The position numbers and the translations under genes were made by a program. A model generated the notes under the pieces. That model was not told where the DNA came from. It worked only from the letters and a program-made list of their open reading frames with translations, and did not search any database. Source: Candidatus Saccharimonadota bacterium (lineage in GTDB: Bacteria > Patescibacteriota > Saccharimonadia > Saccharimonadales > UBA4665). From it: a stretch of DNA of 32,490 bases. The stretch covers positions 1-32,490 of the forward strand of contig DAHXLD010000005.1 of the NCBI GenBank assembly GCA_027371845.1, in the 5' to 3' direction. Positions 1-7,814 of this stretch are shown here, one piece after another; within the stretch, counting starts at the first letter, position 1, and the number at the start of each line of letters is the position of its first letter.

Positions 1-93
1 GACATACTTTGTAACTTTCAGCTAGATGAGTCGGAGTTGGCTATGTTGACTAAATCTTGAAGACTGCTTATAAAGCCACTTACTGACAATGAT

Positions 94-119
94 TAAAAAA
101 AGATTTCCAAAGAAATCTT
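94..119 (-). terminator. Intrinsic-terminator-like hairpin downstream of a tRNA 3' remnant
   Basis: Minus strand reads AAGATTT-CTTTGG-AAATCTT followed by a T run (plus-strand A run 95-101). It lies just 3' of the tRNA remnant at 124-157. Confidence 0.5.
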
Positions 120-123
120 ATAG

Positions 124-157
124 TGCTTATGCTTGGCTCCCCATACAGGTCTTGAAC
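124..157 (-). pseudogene. tRNA 3'-end remnant (T-loop plus acceptor 3' strand plus CCA)
   Basis: Minus strand reads TGTTCAAGACCTGTATGGGGAGCCAAGCATAAGCA: T-loop-like TTCAAGA, acceptor ATGGGGA, G73, CCA. No matching T-stem 5' side or tRNA 5' half is visible. Confidence 0.5.
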
Positions 158-487
158 ATTTTAATAGATATACTCCACGAAAAATGAGACATTTTGAGAC
201 ACTACATCAGGAGATTCGTGATAGTTAATTCTTTATTGGTTTCATTTTGTTCTCGGCAATGGTTTTAAGAGGTTCATCATGATTATACGGTAATTTTCCA
301 GTAATTGTTCTATCTGAAGAAGCTTTAACTCTGAATCAATAATATTTTTCCTGCATATGCTTGCTTCATATCCCCAGTTTCTTTGAGAGAATACTTGTTA
401 ATTACGCCATTGTTTATTAGAAAATTTATTTCTCATATTAAAGCCCACATACAAAGTCAATAGCATCAAGCAGGAGCTAACCAGAAG

Positions 488-507
488 CCACGGCTTTTAA
501 GCCATGG
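488..507. repeat. Inverted repeat / hairpin CCACGGCTT-TT-AAGCCATGG
   Basis: 9-bp arms with one mismatch (U.G if transcribed from the minus strand), just downstream of the minus-strand ORF ending at 525. Confidence 0.45.
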
Positions 508-524
508 AGTGCTAACTCAATGAG

Positions 525-833
525 TTAATTTAAGCTAAAGACAAGGTGTTCGCAGAAAGGATAGGTTGACAGAGCTAACATCCGGCCATTAATTGAACTA
601 TTAAGCACTACACAACCTGATTCATTTGCGTTTTTCATTATCTTTTTCAAGCGCATATTTCCTAAAACTTTTCTAACGCCACCTGCAGCAATTTGCTGTG
701 CAGCGGAAAATAGACGATCATTAAATATTTCTTTAGCTTGATTAAGACGTAACTGGTAATCTTCCATTTCTGAGGTGTCATATTCAATAACAAGCTGATC
801 GAGAGGGTCTTGACTTTCAAAATTCGCACTCAT
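525..833 (-). CDS. Hypothetical protein, 102 aa
   Basis: ORF track; ATG start with an AT-rich upstream. No recognisable family. Confidence 0.4.
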   Translation of the reverse strand: MSANFESQDPLDQLVIEYDTSEMEDYQLRLNQAKEIFNDRLFSAAQQIAAGGVRKVLGNMRLKKIMKNANESGCVVLNSSINGRMLALSTYPFCEHLVFSLN

Positions 834-870
834 AAGTATATGTATATATCAAATCTATAATTTTGCATAT

Positions 871-905
871 TGCTTATGCTTGGCTCCGAAGGTCGGATTT
901 GAACC
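871..905 (-). pseudogene. tRNA 3'-end remnant (T-arm plus acceptor 3' strand plus CCA)
   Basis: Minus strand reads GGTTCAAATCCGACCTTCGGAGCCAAGCATAAGCA. It shares a perfect 17-bp block (tgcttatgcttggctcc on plus) with 124-140. No 5' half with a TCCGAAG acceptor strand was found nearby. Confidence 0.55.
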
Positions 906-994
906 AAGTGCTTATACTACCTAAATTTTAGGATCGCTGTAGCTTAGCTGTTCAAATTGTCAAATTATTCTTAGATGCACTAAAATTACAAGGT

Positions 995-1026
995 CATTTA
1001 CTCAGACATTTACTAGGACATTTTAT
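995..1026 (+). promoter_or_regulatory. Three 12-bp-phased iterons (CATTTACT, CATTTACT, CATTTTAT), candidate operator
   Basis: CATTTACT at 995-1002 and 1007-1014, CATTTTAT at 1019-1026, each start exactly 12 bp apart, directly upstream of the Fic promoter. Confidence 0.65.
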
Positions 1027-1036
1027 GGAAAAGTTA

Positions 1037-1045
1037 TGATATAAT
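1037..1045 (+). promoter_or_regulatory. Extended -10 promoter (TGaTATAAT) of the fic gene
   Basis: TG-N-TATAAT with TATAAT at 1040-1045 and ATG at 1054, leaving 8 nt between the -10 box and the start codon. Confidence 0.6.
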
Positions 1046-1053
1046 GGAAGTAT

Positions 1054-2040
1054 ATGAAAGATTATTCACCAATCTATAAAATAACTCCGAAAATCACCAA
1101 TCTAGTATATCAAATAGCACAGGACTTGGAGCGTATAAATATTATACGTGAACAAGTTCTTACACCTTATCTGCGTCGAGAAAATCGTATTAAGACTATA
1201 CGTTCGTCACTATATATAGAGGCAAATACATTAAGCTTAGAGCAAGTAGCCGATGTTATTGACGGTAAGACTGTTATTGGCCTAAAGCGCGATATTCTAG
1301 AAGTTAAGAATGCTATTAAGGCTTATGATAAATTACTTGACTGCGATCCTTACAATGCCACAGATTTGCTAGCAGAACACGAGCAAATGACCAAAGATAC
1401 TGTCGAAGAGCATGGTCGGTTTCGAAGCGGTGGTGTCGGAGTATTTGCCGGTAAGATACCAATACATGTTGCTCCACCGGCAAATCAAGTGCCAGAACTT
1501 GTAGATCAACTACTAGTATGGACTAAAACAACTGATTTACCACAGATTGTAAAATCATGTATTTTCCATTACGAATTCGAGTTTATTCATCCATTCGCCG
1601 ACGGTAATGGTCGCATGGGGAGAATGTGGCAAACGCTACTCCTCTATCAGGAGAACCCAGTATTCGGATGGCTACCTGTTGAGACGATTATTGCAAGACA
1701 ACAAGAAGAGTACTATGCAGCAATTCAGCAATCTACTAAAGAAAATGATAGCGCCATCTTCGCAGAGTTTATGTTGATGGCGCTTGCCGAGGCGATATCG
1801 GAGTTTAAAAACAACCAAGGTGTGGTCGGCATACCTTTAGGTGCTCCCTTAAATAAGACCGAACAAGCTGTGCTAAAAGTCATAATAAACAACCCCTACG
1901 CTACTTACCTAGAGATTGCTAATAAGATCAACAAAACGTCTAAGACTGTCCAGCGTGCGCTTGCAAGTTTGAAAGAGCGCGGACATATTTCTCGCGTAGG
2001 TTCAGATAAATCCGGTTATTGGCTAACTAATGGGAAGTGA
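1054..2040 (+). CDS. Fic family protein (Fic_N plus Fic/DOC core) with C-terminal winged-HTH
   Basis: Fic motif HPFADGNGRMGR; N-terminal inhibitory-type motif SSLYIEANTL; C-terminus NKTEQAVLKVIINNPYATYLEIANKINKTSKTVQRALASLKERGHISRVGSDKSGYW resembles a wHTH. Confidence 0.93.
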   Translation: MKDYSPIYKITPKITNLVYQIAQDLERINIIREQVLTPYLRRENRIKTIRSSLYIEANTLSLEQVADVIDGKTVIGLKRDILEVKNAIKAYDKLLDCDPYNATDLLAEHEQMTKDTVEEHGRFRSGGVGVFAGKIPIHVAPPANQVPELVDQLLVWTKTTDLPQIVKSCIFHYEFEFIHPFADGNGRMGRMWQTLLLYQENPVFGWLPVETIIARQQEEYYAAIQQSTKENDSAIFAEFMLMALAEAISEFKNNQGVVGIPLGAPLNKTEQAVLKVIINNPYATYLEIANKINKTSKTVQRALASLKERGHISRVGSDKSGYWLTNGK

Positions 2041-2061
2041 AATGGGGATATATCAAGTAGA

Positions 2062-2080
2062 GATAACGTTACATGTTATC
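2062..2080 (+). repeat. Inverted repeat GATAAC-N7-GTTATC between fic and the primase-helicase gene
   Basis: Perfect 6-bp arms, ending immediately before an AGAGG Shine-Dalgarno-like sequence (2081-2085). Confidence 0.5.
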
Positions 2081-2093
2081 AGAGGATTTAGCT

Positions 2094-4205
2094 ATGCAGG
2101 CCGACGATAAGATTAAGCTATATCGTTCTTTATTTCGTGGGCGAGATGATGTGTTTGCCAGGAGATGGGACAAAACTGGCGGCTATTTCCCTGACTACAC
2201 CTTCGACTGGAACGAATTCAATGCTTATAAAGCTGTTGGCGGAACTATAAAGGATTTTAAAAATAAACAGTTAACAGCATTAACCGACTCGGTAATCCAT
2301 AAACACTTACTTGGACAGGTCACAATCGGGATTTATCCAATTCTTGAGGATAATACATCCTACTTCCTAGCAGCCGATTTTGATGGCAATAATTGGCTTA
2401 ATGATTGCCTAGCATATCACCAAGGCATGCAAAAAATTGGTCTCGTTTCATATATTGAGCGGTCAAGATCAGGTAACGGTGGTCACGTTTGGGTTTTCTT
2501 TGAGAATGCCTATCCCTGTCACAAATGCCGTACGATCGGGCTGGAAGTTGCGAGAAAAGCACTAGGCCTTTCGCCATTTGATAAAGAGGCTAGTTTCGAC
2601 CGATTGTTCCCAAGCCAAGATGCCATTGCCAAAGGAGGTTTTGGTAACCTGATCGCTTTGCCTTTCCAGGGTAAGTCAGTTAAAAGTGATAATACAATTT
2701 TTATCAATCCTGCAACTGCTGAACCATATGAAGATCAATTTCTAGTACTTAAAAAAATTAAGCGTTACTCAGATAGCGAGCTAGATACTGCCTACAATCT
2801 TGCTATTAACGAATCAGGCCAAGAAACCCTTTCGGTTAAGAGTAAGAAGCTGAAAATTAATGTCGGTCAGAATATTACACTTCAAAAAGCTCAGCTGAGT
2901 GGTCCACTTGTAGGCTTTTTAAAAGAACAACTCAATTTTCTCAATACGGAGTATTTAACAAAGAAACGACTGGGTATATCGATTTATCAAGTGCAAAAGT
3001 ACTTTCGTCTGATAGATGAATCCGATAAAAATATTACACTACCTCGTGGTTTTTTGTCACGGTTGCTCAGATTTCTTTACGAGAACGACATAAAATATGA
3101 TATTAGTTTCGATACACCAAAACTGCCTAAGTGTAGATTTAAAAGTAGTATTGTGCTAAATGAGAATCAAAAGAGTATTGTTGAATCGGCTGAGGCTGAG
3201 AAGCAGGGGGTTATAGTAGCGCCCCCAGGCAGTGGAAAAACTATGATGGGGATGGAGCTGATTGCCAGGCATCAAAGACCAGCATTAATACTAGTACATC
3301 GGAAGCAATTACTGGACCAGTGGGTTGATCGTATACAGACGGATCTAAATATTCCAAAAGCTCATATCGGTAGATTTTCCAGTACAAAAAAGGCTGTTGG
3401 CAAAGAAATCACAGTCGGCCTATTGCAAAGCTTTGCACGCGTCAAAGATTTAGGAGACTATAGGGATAAGTTCGGCACTATTATTGTTGATGAGTGTCAT
3501 CATATACCAGCCAAGACATTTCGTGGGGTTATAGCTAGCCTTAATCCAGAATATTTATACGGGTTAACAGCTACACCAAAACGTAAGCATAATGATGAAC
3601 AGTTAATTTATGTTTATATTGGCGATGTTATCGCTGAAATGCCGACCAAAAACGACGAATCATTCAAGCTTCAGCGCAAATACGATATTGTCATCCGAGA
3701 AACAAATTTGAGTATTCCGTTCAATTGGAAGACCGATCATTTTGATCTGATAGCTAAGGTTATCAGCTATGATACTTCTCGAAACGCCTTAATGATTGGT
3801 GATATTTTAGATCAGGTTAAACTCGGCCGAAAGACATTAGTGCTCAGTGAGCGTAAAGACCATCTAAAAATCTTAGAGCTATATCTTAAAGGACGATGCG
3901 AAACATTAATCTTTACTGGTGATGATTCAAATGCCAGTCGTATATCTAAACTCAAACAGATTGAGGACGGCCATTACCAGGTATTGTTGGCAACTGGTCA
4001 GATTTTCGGCGAGGGTATGAGCATAAAAAACATAGAGTCACTTGTCTTAGCCTTTCCTTTTGTATTCGAGGGGAAGCTAACTCAATACGTAGGGCGTCTC
4101 ATGCACAGCTCAAGCCCCAAAGTTCTGATTGATTATCACGATAATAAAATACCTTTTCTGGACAGGCAGTTCAAAAAGAGAAAACGTGCTTATGACAAGC
4201 TTTGA
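2094..4205 (+). CDS. TOTE-type archaeo-eukaryotic primase (AEP) domain fused to a DEAD/DEAH superfamily 2 helicase
   Basis: AEP motifs FLAADFDG (DxD) and SGNGGHVWVFF (GxH); helicase motifs APPGSGKT, IIVDECHH and GLTATP. The ORF track starts at 2073, but SD AGAGG at 2081-2085 favours ATG 2094 (MQADDKIKLYRSLFRGRDDVFARRW). Confidence 0.85.
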   Translation: MQADDKIKLYRSLFRGRDDVFARRWDKTGGYFPDYTFDWNEFNAYKAVGGTIKDFKNKQLTALTDSVIHKHLLGQVTIGIYPILEDNTSYFLAADFDGNNWLNDCLAYHQGMQKIGLVSYIERSRSGNGGHVWVFFENAYPCHKCRTIGLEVARKALGLSPFDKEASFDRLFPSQDAIAKGGFGNLIALPFQGKSVKSDNTIFINPATAEPYEDQFLVLKKIKRYSDSELDTAYNLAINESGQETLSVKSKKLKINVGQNITLQKAQLSGPLVGFLKEQLNFLNTEYLTKKRLGISIYQVQKYFRLIDESDKNITLPRGFLSRLLRFLYENDIKYDISFDTPKLPKCRFKSSIVLNENQKSIVESAEAEKQGVIVAPPGSGKTMMGMELIARHQRPALILVHRKQLLDQWVDRIQTDLNIPKAHIGRFSSTKKAVGKEITVGLLQSFARVKDLGDYRDKFGTIIVDECHHIPAKTFRGVIASLNPEYLYGLTATPKRKHNDEQLIYVYIGDVIAEMPTKNDESFKLQRKYDIVIRETNLSIPFNWKTDHFDLIAKVISYDTSRNALMIGDILDQVKLGRKTLVLSERKDHLKILELYLKGRCETLIFTGDDSNASRISKLKQIEDGHYQVLLATGQIFGEGMSIKNIESLVLAFPFVFEGKLTQYVGRLMHSSSPKVLIDYHDNKIPFLDRQFKKRKRAYDKL

Positions 4206-4350
4206 ATCGGTCATGGAACCAGGTCGGAATTTGTCCTGCTTGGTTGCCATATGGCTTAAGGTCGACTTCGGAACCGATTTACAAAGGCGTTAACGAGAGA
4301 ACCATCATTTTTTTCGGTTCCAACCTATATGTAACACATACACATTTTAA

Positions 4351-4370
4351 GGCAACCGGGCTCGAACCGT
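4351..4370 (-). pseudogene. Possible tRNA T-arm remnant
   Basis: Minus strand reads ACGGTTCGAGCCCGGTTGCC, resembling a T-arm with TTCGAGC loop. No CCA end and no cloverleaf. Confidence 0.3.
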
Positions 4371-4403
4371 CTAACAGAGAGAAGTTAATCTTAGATATGA
4401 CAA

Positions 4404-4427
4404 AGACCAGGTCTAGGAACCTGGTCT
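4404..4427 (-). terminator. Hairpin downstream of tRNA-Asn
   Basis: Minus strand reads AGACCAGGT-TCCTAG-ACCTGGTCT with a 9-bp perfect stem followed by TTG, about 20 nt after the tRNA CCA. The T tract is weak. Confidence 0.5.
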
Positions 4428-4447
4428 ACCTCTGTTGATGCTTGGTC

Positions 4448-4754
4448 TGGCTCCGGGGACTGGATTCGAACCAGCGACCTAGTGGTTACACTTATCTCCT
4501 ATTTTCAAAGGAGCGTGGACTATCTCATCATCCTATATTAAAGGATGCAGGGCGCTAATGAAGGATTATTGTTAGGCTCACCTTCTAGTCTCTGAACCTT
4601 CTAGAATCTTTTAACCTAATCCTAGCTTGGCTGCGGATTATCTTATCTAGAATTAGACTTAGACTTCCCGCAATTCACCCTGTTTTTCACTGTTCTGTTA
4701 CCAAAACAGGCTGCATATTTACAGCCACCCGCTCTACCGCTGAGCTACCCCGGA
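4448..4754 (-). tRNA. tRNA-Asn(GUU) interrupted by a group I intron (exons 4721-4754 and 4448-4488)
   Basis: Spliced minus-strand sequence TCCGGGGTAGCTCAGCGGTAGAGCGGGTGGCTGT/TAACCACTAGGTCGCTGGTTCGAATCCAGTCCCCGGAGCCA folds as a full cloverleaf with loop CTGTTAA, anticodon GUU and encoded CCA. Confidence 0.9.
4489..4720 (-). other. Group I intron (232 nt, no ORF) within the tRNA-Asn anticodon
   Basis: Minus-strand elements: IGS GCAGCC (4709-4714) pairs exon GGCUGU with U.G at the splice site; P AATTGCGGGAAG (4664-4675); Q AATCCGCAGCC (4629-4639); R TTCAGAGACTAGA (4584-4596); S GATGAGATAGTCC (4517-4529); terminal omega-G at 4489. Confidence 0.9.
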
Positions 4755-4814
4755 ATATTAAAGAACTAATTTATTCTAACTGCTATAGATTAGATTGTAA
4801 ATAACTAGAGATAA

Positions 4815-5270
4815 TCAGTTTTGTATTTGTCGTCTTATTTGTCTGTTTTCATCTTTAGCCTTTAGAACTTGTCGTTTATCGTATTTCTTTCTTCCTTTTC
4901 CTATCGCTATTTTTAGTTTGATGTATCTACTTTTAGTTAAGATTTCAATAGGTACTATAGTTCTACCAATGTTTTTTGCTTCAATTAAGTTAAGTATCTC
5001 TTTTTTTTTGGCAAGTAGCTTTCTTGGTCGGGTTTGTTCGTTTTCTTCGATAGGAACAGAGCTTGTTCCGTTGATGGTTGCATTAATTAAAAATAGTTCA
5101 TTGTCTTTTGTGGTAACGTAAGCTCCTCTTAGGTCTGCGTGTCCCATTCTTAGGCTTTTAGTTTCGGCTCCTGTAAGATTTATGCCAACAATTAGGCTGT
5201 CTCCAAGTTCATAATCGAATCGAGCCCGTTTGTTAGTTATATTGCCAGTTATCTTCTTTTTCTTAGCCAT
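4815..5270 (-). CDS. smpB: SsrA (tmRNA)-binding protein SmpB
   Basis: Characteristic ITGNITNKRARFDYELGDSLIVGINLTGAETKSLRMGHADLRGAYV and C-terminal GRKKYDKRQ(V)LKAKDENRQIRR. Confidence 0.95.
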   Translation of the reverse strand: MAKKKKITGNITNKRARFDYELGDSLIVGINLTGAETKSLRMGHADLRGAYVTTKDNELFLINATINGTSSVPIEENEQTRPRKLLAKKKEILNLIEAKNIGRTIVPIEILTKSRYIKLKIAIGKGRKKYDKRQVLKAKDENRQIRRQIQN

Positions 5271-5317
5271 AGATACATTTTAAGATAGTGTTTAGGTTTT
5301 TGCTAAATTAACTCTTG

Positions 5318-6701
5318 TCCAACGCAAAATGAGGCTAAAGTAGGGTTCGGTTTCCAACGCAAAATGAGGCTAAACGTAGTATGTGTGGCACTCTGGAGGT
5401 ATGACTACAACCATGGATACCACACATATACCAACAATAATACAAATGGCAGATTATGTCAGGGGCAGTAGTGCTGTTAATCTTCATTGCCAGGACAGAA
5501 AGGAAGCTTATAGCTATATAAAACGAGTACTTGTTGCTCATTGCTATATTAATCTAAAAAAGCCAGTAAAAAGCACCCTAAGGCAGTACTTAATGGCGGT
5601 AACAGGATACTCTAAGGCTCAAATAGATAGACTCATAGGCCAATATGTTACTAGTGGAGAAATTACTTTAGCTAATCGTACTCAACCAACTTTCGAAGGT
5701 AAATATTTACCAGAGGACATATTAGAACTAGCTAGGATTGATGAGATCCATGAAGACTTAAGTGGACCAGCTATGTGCCGAATACTAAAACGAGAATATG
5801 AGGTATTTGGTAATATGACCTGTATTCGTTTAAAAGATCTTAGTGCCTCTCATTTATATAACCTCAGAAAGACTAATTGTTACCAACGTCGACATATGAA
5901 GTTTACTAAAACCAAACCATCTCCAGTTAAGATTGGAGAACGGACTAAACCTAATAATCAAGGGAAGCCAGGTTTCCTTCGAGTAGACAGTGTTCATCAG
6001 GGAGATAAAGATAAAATGAAAGGCGTTTATCATATTAATCTAATTGATGAAGTTACCCAGTGGGAAGTGGTGGTAGTAGTAGAAGGAATTAGTGAACAAT
6101 TCATGATCCCAGCTTTAAAATCAGCCTTAGATTTATTTCCTTTTGTTATTCTTAACTTTCATGCAGATAATGGTTCTGAGTATATCAACCAGAGAGTAGC
6201 TGAACTACTAGAAAGAATGCTAGTCAAATTAACTAAAAGCCGTCCTTATCATAGTGGAGATAATGGACTAGTAGAAACCAAGAACGGATCAATTATCCGT
6301 AAAGCTTTAGGTTGGATACATATACCTAAGACATCAGATAATGTTGAGGCAATTAACCAGTGGTATAGAGCCTGGTTTGTTCCTTATCTTAACTTTCATA
6401 GGCCTTGTGGCTATAGAGTTACGGATATTAGTCCTAAAGGTAAAAGAACTCATAAATATCCAAAGGATGGTTATATGATGCCCTATCAGAAATTAAAGTC
6501 ATTATCTAATGCTAGTCAATATCTTAAACCAGGATTAAGTTTTGAACTCTTAGATATCCAAGCGTATGCTATGAGTGATACCCAATGGGCTGAATCTATG
6601 AATATAGAAAAGGCTATCATGTGGGAATCAATACAGTTTTAATAATTCAAATGAGTTGCCATATTTATCTATCTACTTAAGCCTCATTTAAGAATTGGAA
6701 A
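5318..6701 (+). mobile_element. Insertion sequence encoding a DDE (rve-fold) transposase with imperfect terminal inverted repeats
   Basis: Left tccaacgcaaaatgaggctaaa at 5318-5339 and again at 5353-5374; right end revcomp tccaattcttaaatgaggcttaa at about 6677-6699; transposase between. Exact outer boundary and target-site duplication are not resolved. Confidence 0.75.
5383..6642 (+). CDS. IS transposase, integrase catalytic core (rve/DDE)
   Basis: FLRVDSVHQGD...HINLIDEVTQWEVVV...NFHADNGSEYINQ...NGLVETKNGSIIRK gives a D-D-E arrangement. Start uncertain: GTG 5383, or ATG 5401 / 5413 after ggaggt. Confidence 0.88.
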   Translation: MWHSGGMTTTMDTTHIPTIIQMADYVRGSSAVNLHCQDRKEAYSYIKRVLVAHCYINLKKPVKSTLRQYLMAVTGYSKAQIDRLIGQYVTSGEITLANRTQPTFEGKYLPEDILELARIDEIHEDLSGPAMCRILKREYEVFGNMTCIRLKDLSASHLYNLRKTNCYQRRHMKFTKTKPSPVKIGERTKPNNQGKPGFLRVDSVHQGDKDKMKGVYHINLIDEVTQWEVVVVVEGISEQFMIPALKSALDLFPFVILNFHADNGSEYINQRVAELLERMLVKLTKSRPYHSGDNGLVETKNGSIIRKALGWIHIPKTSDNVEAINQWYRAWFVPYLNFHRPCGYRVTDISPKGKRTHKYPKDGYMMPYQKLKSLSNASQYLKPGLSFELLDIQAYAMSDTQWAESMNIEKAIMWESIQF

Positions 6702-6708
6702 AGACTAA

Positions 6709-7782
6709 TTATTTAAATTCTTTTTTAGCAATATTCCATAAAGAAGGATCGTGAAGTACTTCCATGCGATAGTACCAATATTCTGCTCCCCAGAAGTAAA
6801 CTTCTCTCATCCCAGTAGCTTTAGCAAAATTAAATCTATTGTTAAGCCTTAGGGCATTCATTGACTTATTTTGTACTTTTAAAGATGTTTTAGTTATGGC
6901 TTGTCCTCCAGGCGGCCAAGCTTCAGCTTGAAGTTCTGTTATAATCATGTTTTTCCCAGTAATAATTTTTTGGACTTCAGCTAGGAAACTGTAATACCAA
7001 GATGGGAAAGGATACTCTAGGTATCTATGGGTAATGCTAGCATCCCATACCCTTTTATATATTGATATACCAAAGACATCTGGAGTCGGAGCGTTAAGTG
7101 GGAATCCGATAGCGTTGTTGCTTCTAGTGATAAGGATATTTTTATGGGGAGCAAGTTTGTTAACTATATTATATTCGTGAATGAGTCTTGATCGCGAAAA
7201 ATTTAAGCAATCGCCAAATCCTTTAAGAAAGTATTCATTTTCAACCTGGAAGCCACTTAGAGCTGGATTAGTTTTATACCTATTAACTACTTTGGTGATA
7301 TATGCATAGAGTTCGTTTTCCCAAAGGCTGGTCTTTTGACCTTTTATCCAACTAGGGGGGTGACACTCTGGCCACCTAGGTTGCCTTAAGCCAACTACTA
7401 AAAGAACTTTAGCGTGATGCTCATTGGCTAATTTAAACTCTTGATCTAGCTCTTTAAAATTATATGAATTTTTAGTTGCCTCAATATCTGACCAATAGCT
7501 TACAAACCTAAAATTTTTGATATTTATATTAAGTAAAGCTTCAAGTGTTTTATTGGGGTTAAGGCCGAGGCTTTCGGCATAGTCTGGCACAAAAGTAACC
7601 CCCATCTGATAAGGAATGTTTCTTTCGGAGTAAATATATATTTGACCAAGTATGTAAATTATTAAAACTACTATAATAATTACACTAAAGAAGATTAATT
7701 TTATTTTTTGATACTTACCTTTAAGCCAATAATTTCTAAGAAGCATAAAGGGGTTGATTTCGTTTAAAGAGATTTTTAACAT
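6709..7782 (-). CDS. Membrane-anchored glycoside hydrolase-like protein (TIM-barrel, GH-A clan-like)
   Basis: N-terminal TM; paired candidate catalytic Glu in GFQVENEYF and MIITELQAEAWPP. Confidence 0.65.
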   Translation of the reverse strand: MLKISLNEINPFMLLRNYWLKGKYQKIKLIFFSVIIIVVLIIYILGQIYIYSERNIPYQMGVTFVPDYAESLGLNPNKTLEALLNINIKNFRFVSYWSDIEATKNSYNFKELDQEFKLANEHHAKVLLVVGLRQPRWPECHPPSWIKGQKTSLWENELYAYITKVVNRYKTNPALSGFQVENEYFLKGFGDCLNFSRSRLIHEYNIVNKLAPHKNILITRSNNAIGFPLNAPTPDVFGISIYKRVWDASITHRYLEYPFPSWYYSFLAEVQKIITGKNMIITELQAEAWPPGGQAITKTSLKVQNKSMNALRLNNRFNFAKATGMREVYFWGAEYWYYRMEVLHDPSLWNIAKKEFK

Positions 7783-7814
7783 ATAATTAGATATTGAAAG
7801 TTAATATTTCCTTG

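Noticed and set aside
1-480. Degraded protein-coding gene on the minus strand
   Set aside because: Short peptide-like stretches appear, but no frame is open far enough and no family is recognisable.
4202-4438. 78-aa plus-strand ORF downstream of the primase-helicase
   Set aside because: Overlaps the tRNA-like remnant and the tRNA-associated hairpin; TTG start and no recognisable family. Likely spurious translation of non-coding sequence.
4448-4754. Reading the split tRNA as tRNA-Tyr(GUA) (unspliced CTGTAAA loop) or tRNA-Thr(UGU) (splice after CT)
   Set aside because: The unspliced reading cannot close the anticodon stem. The Thr junction would place U-A rather than U.G in P1, and the body matches bacterial tRNA-Asn with loop CUGUUAA.
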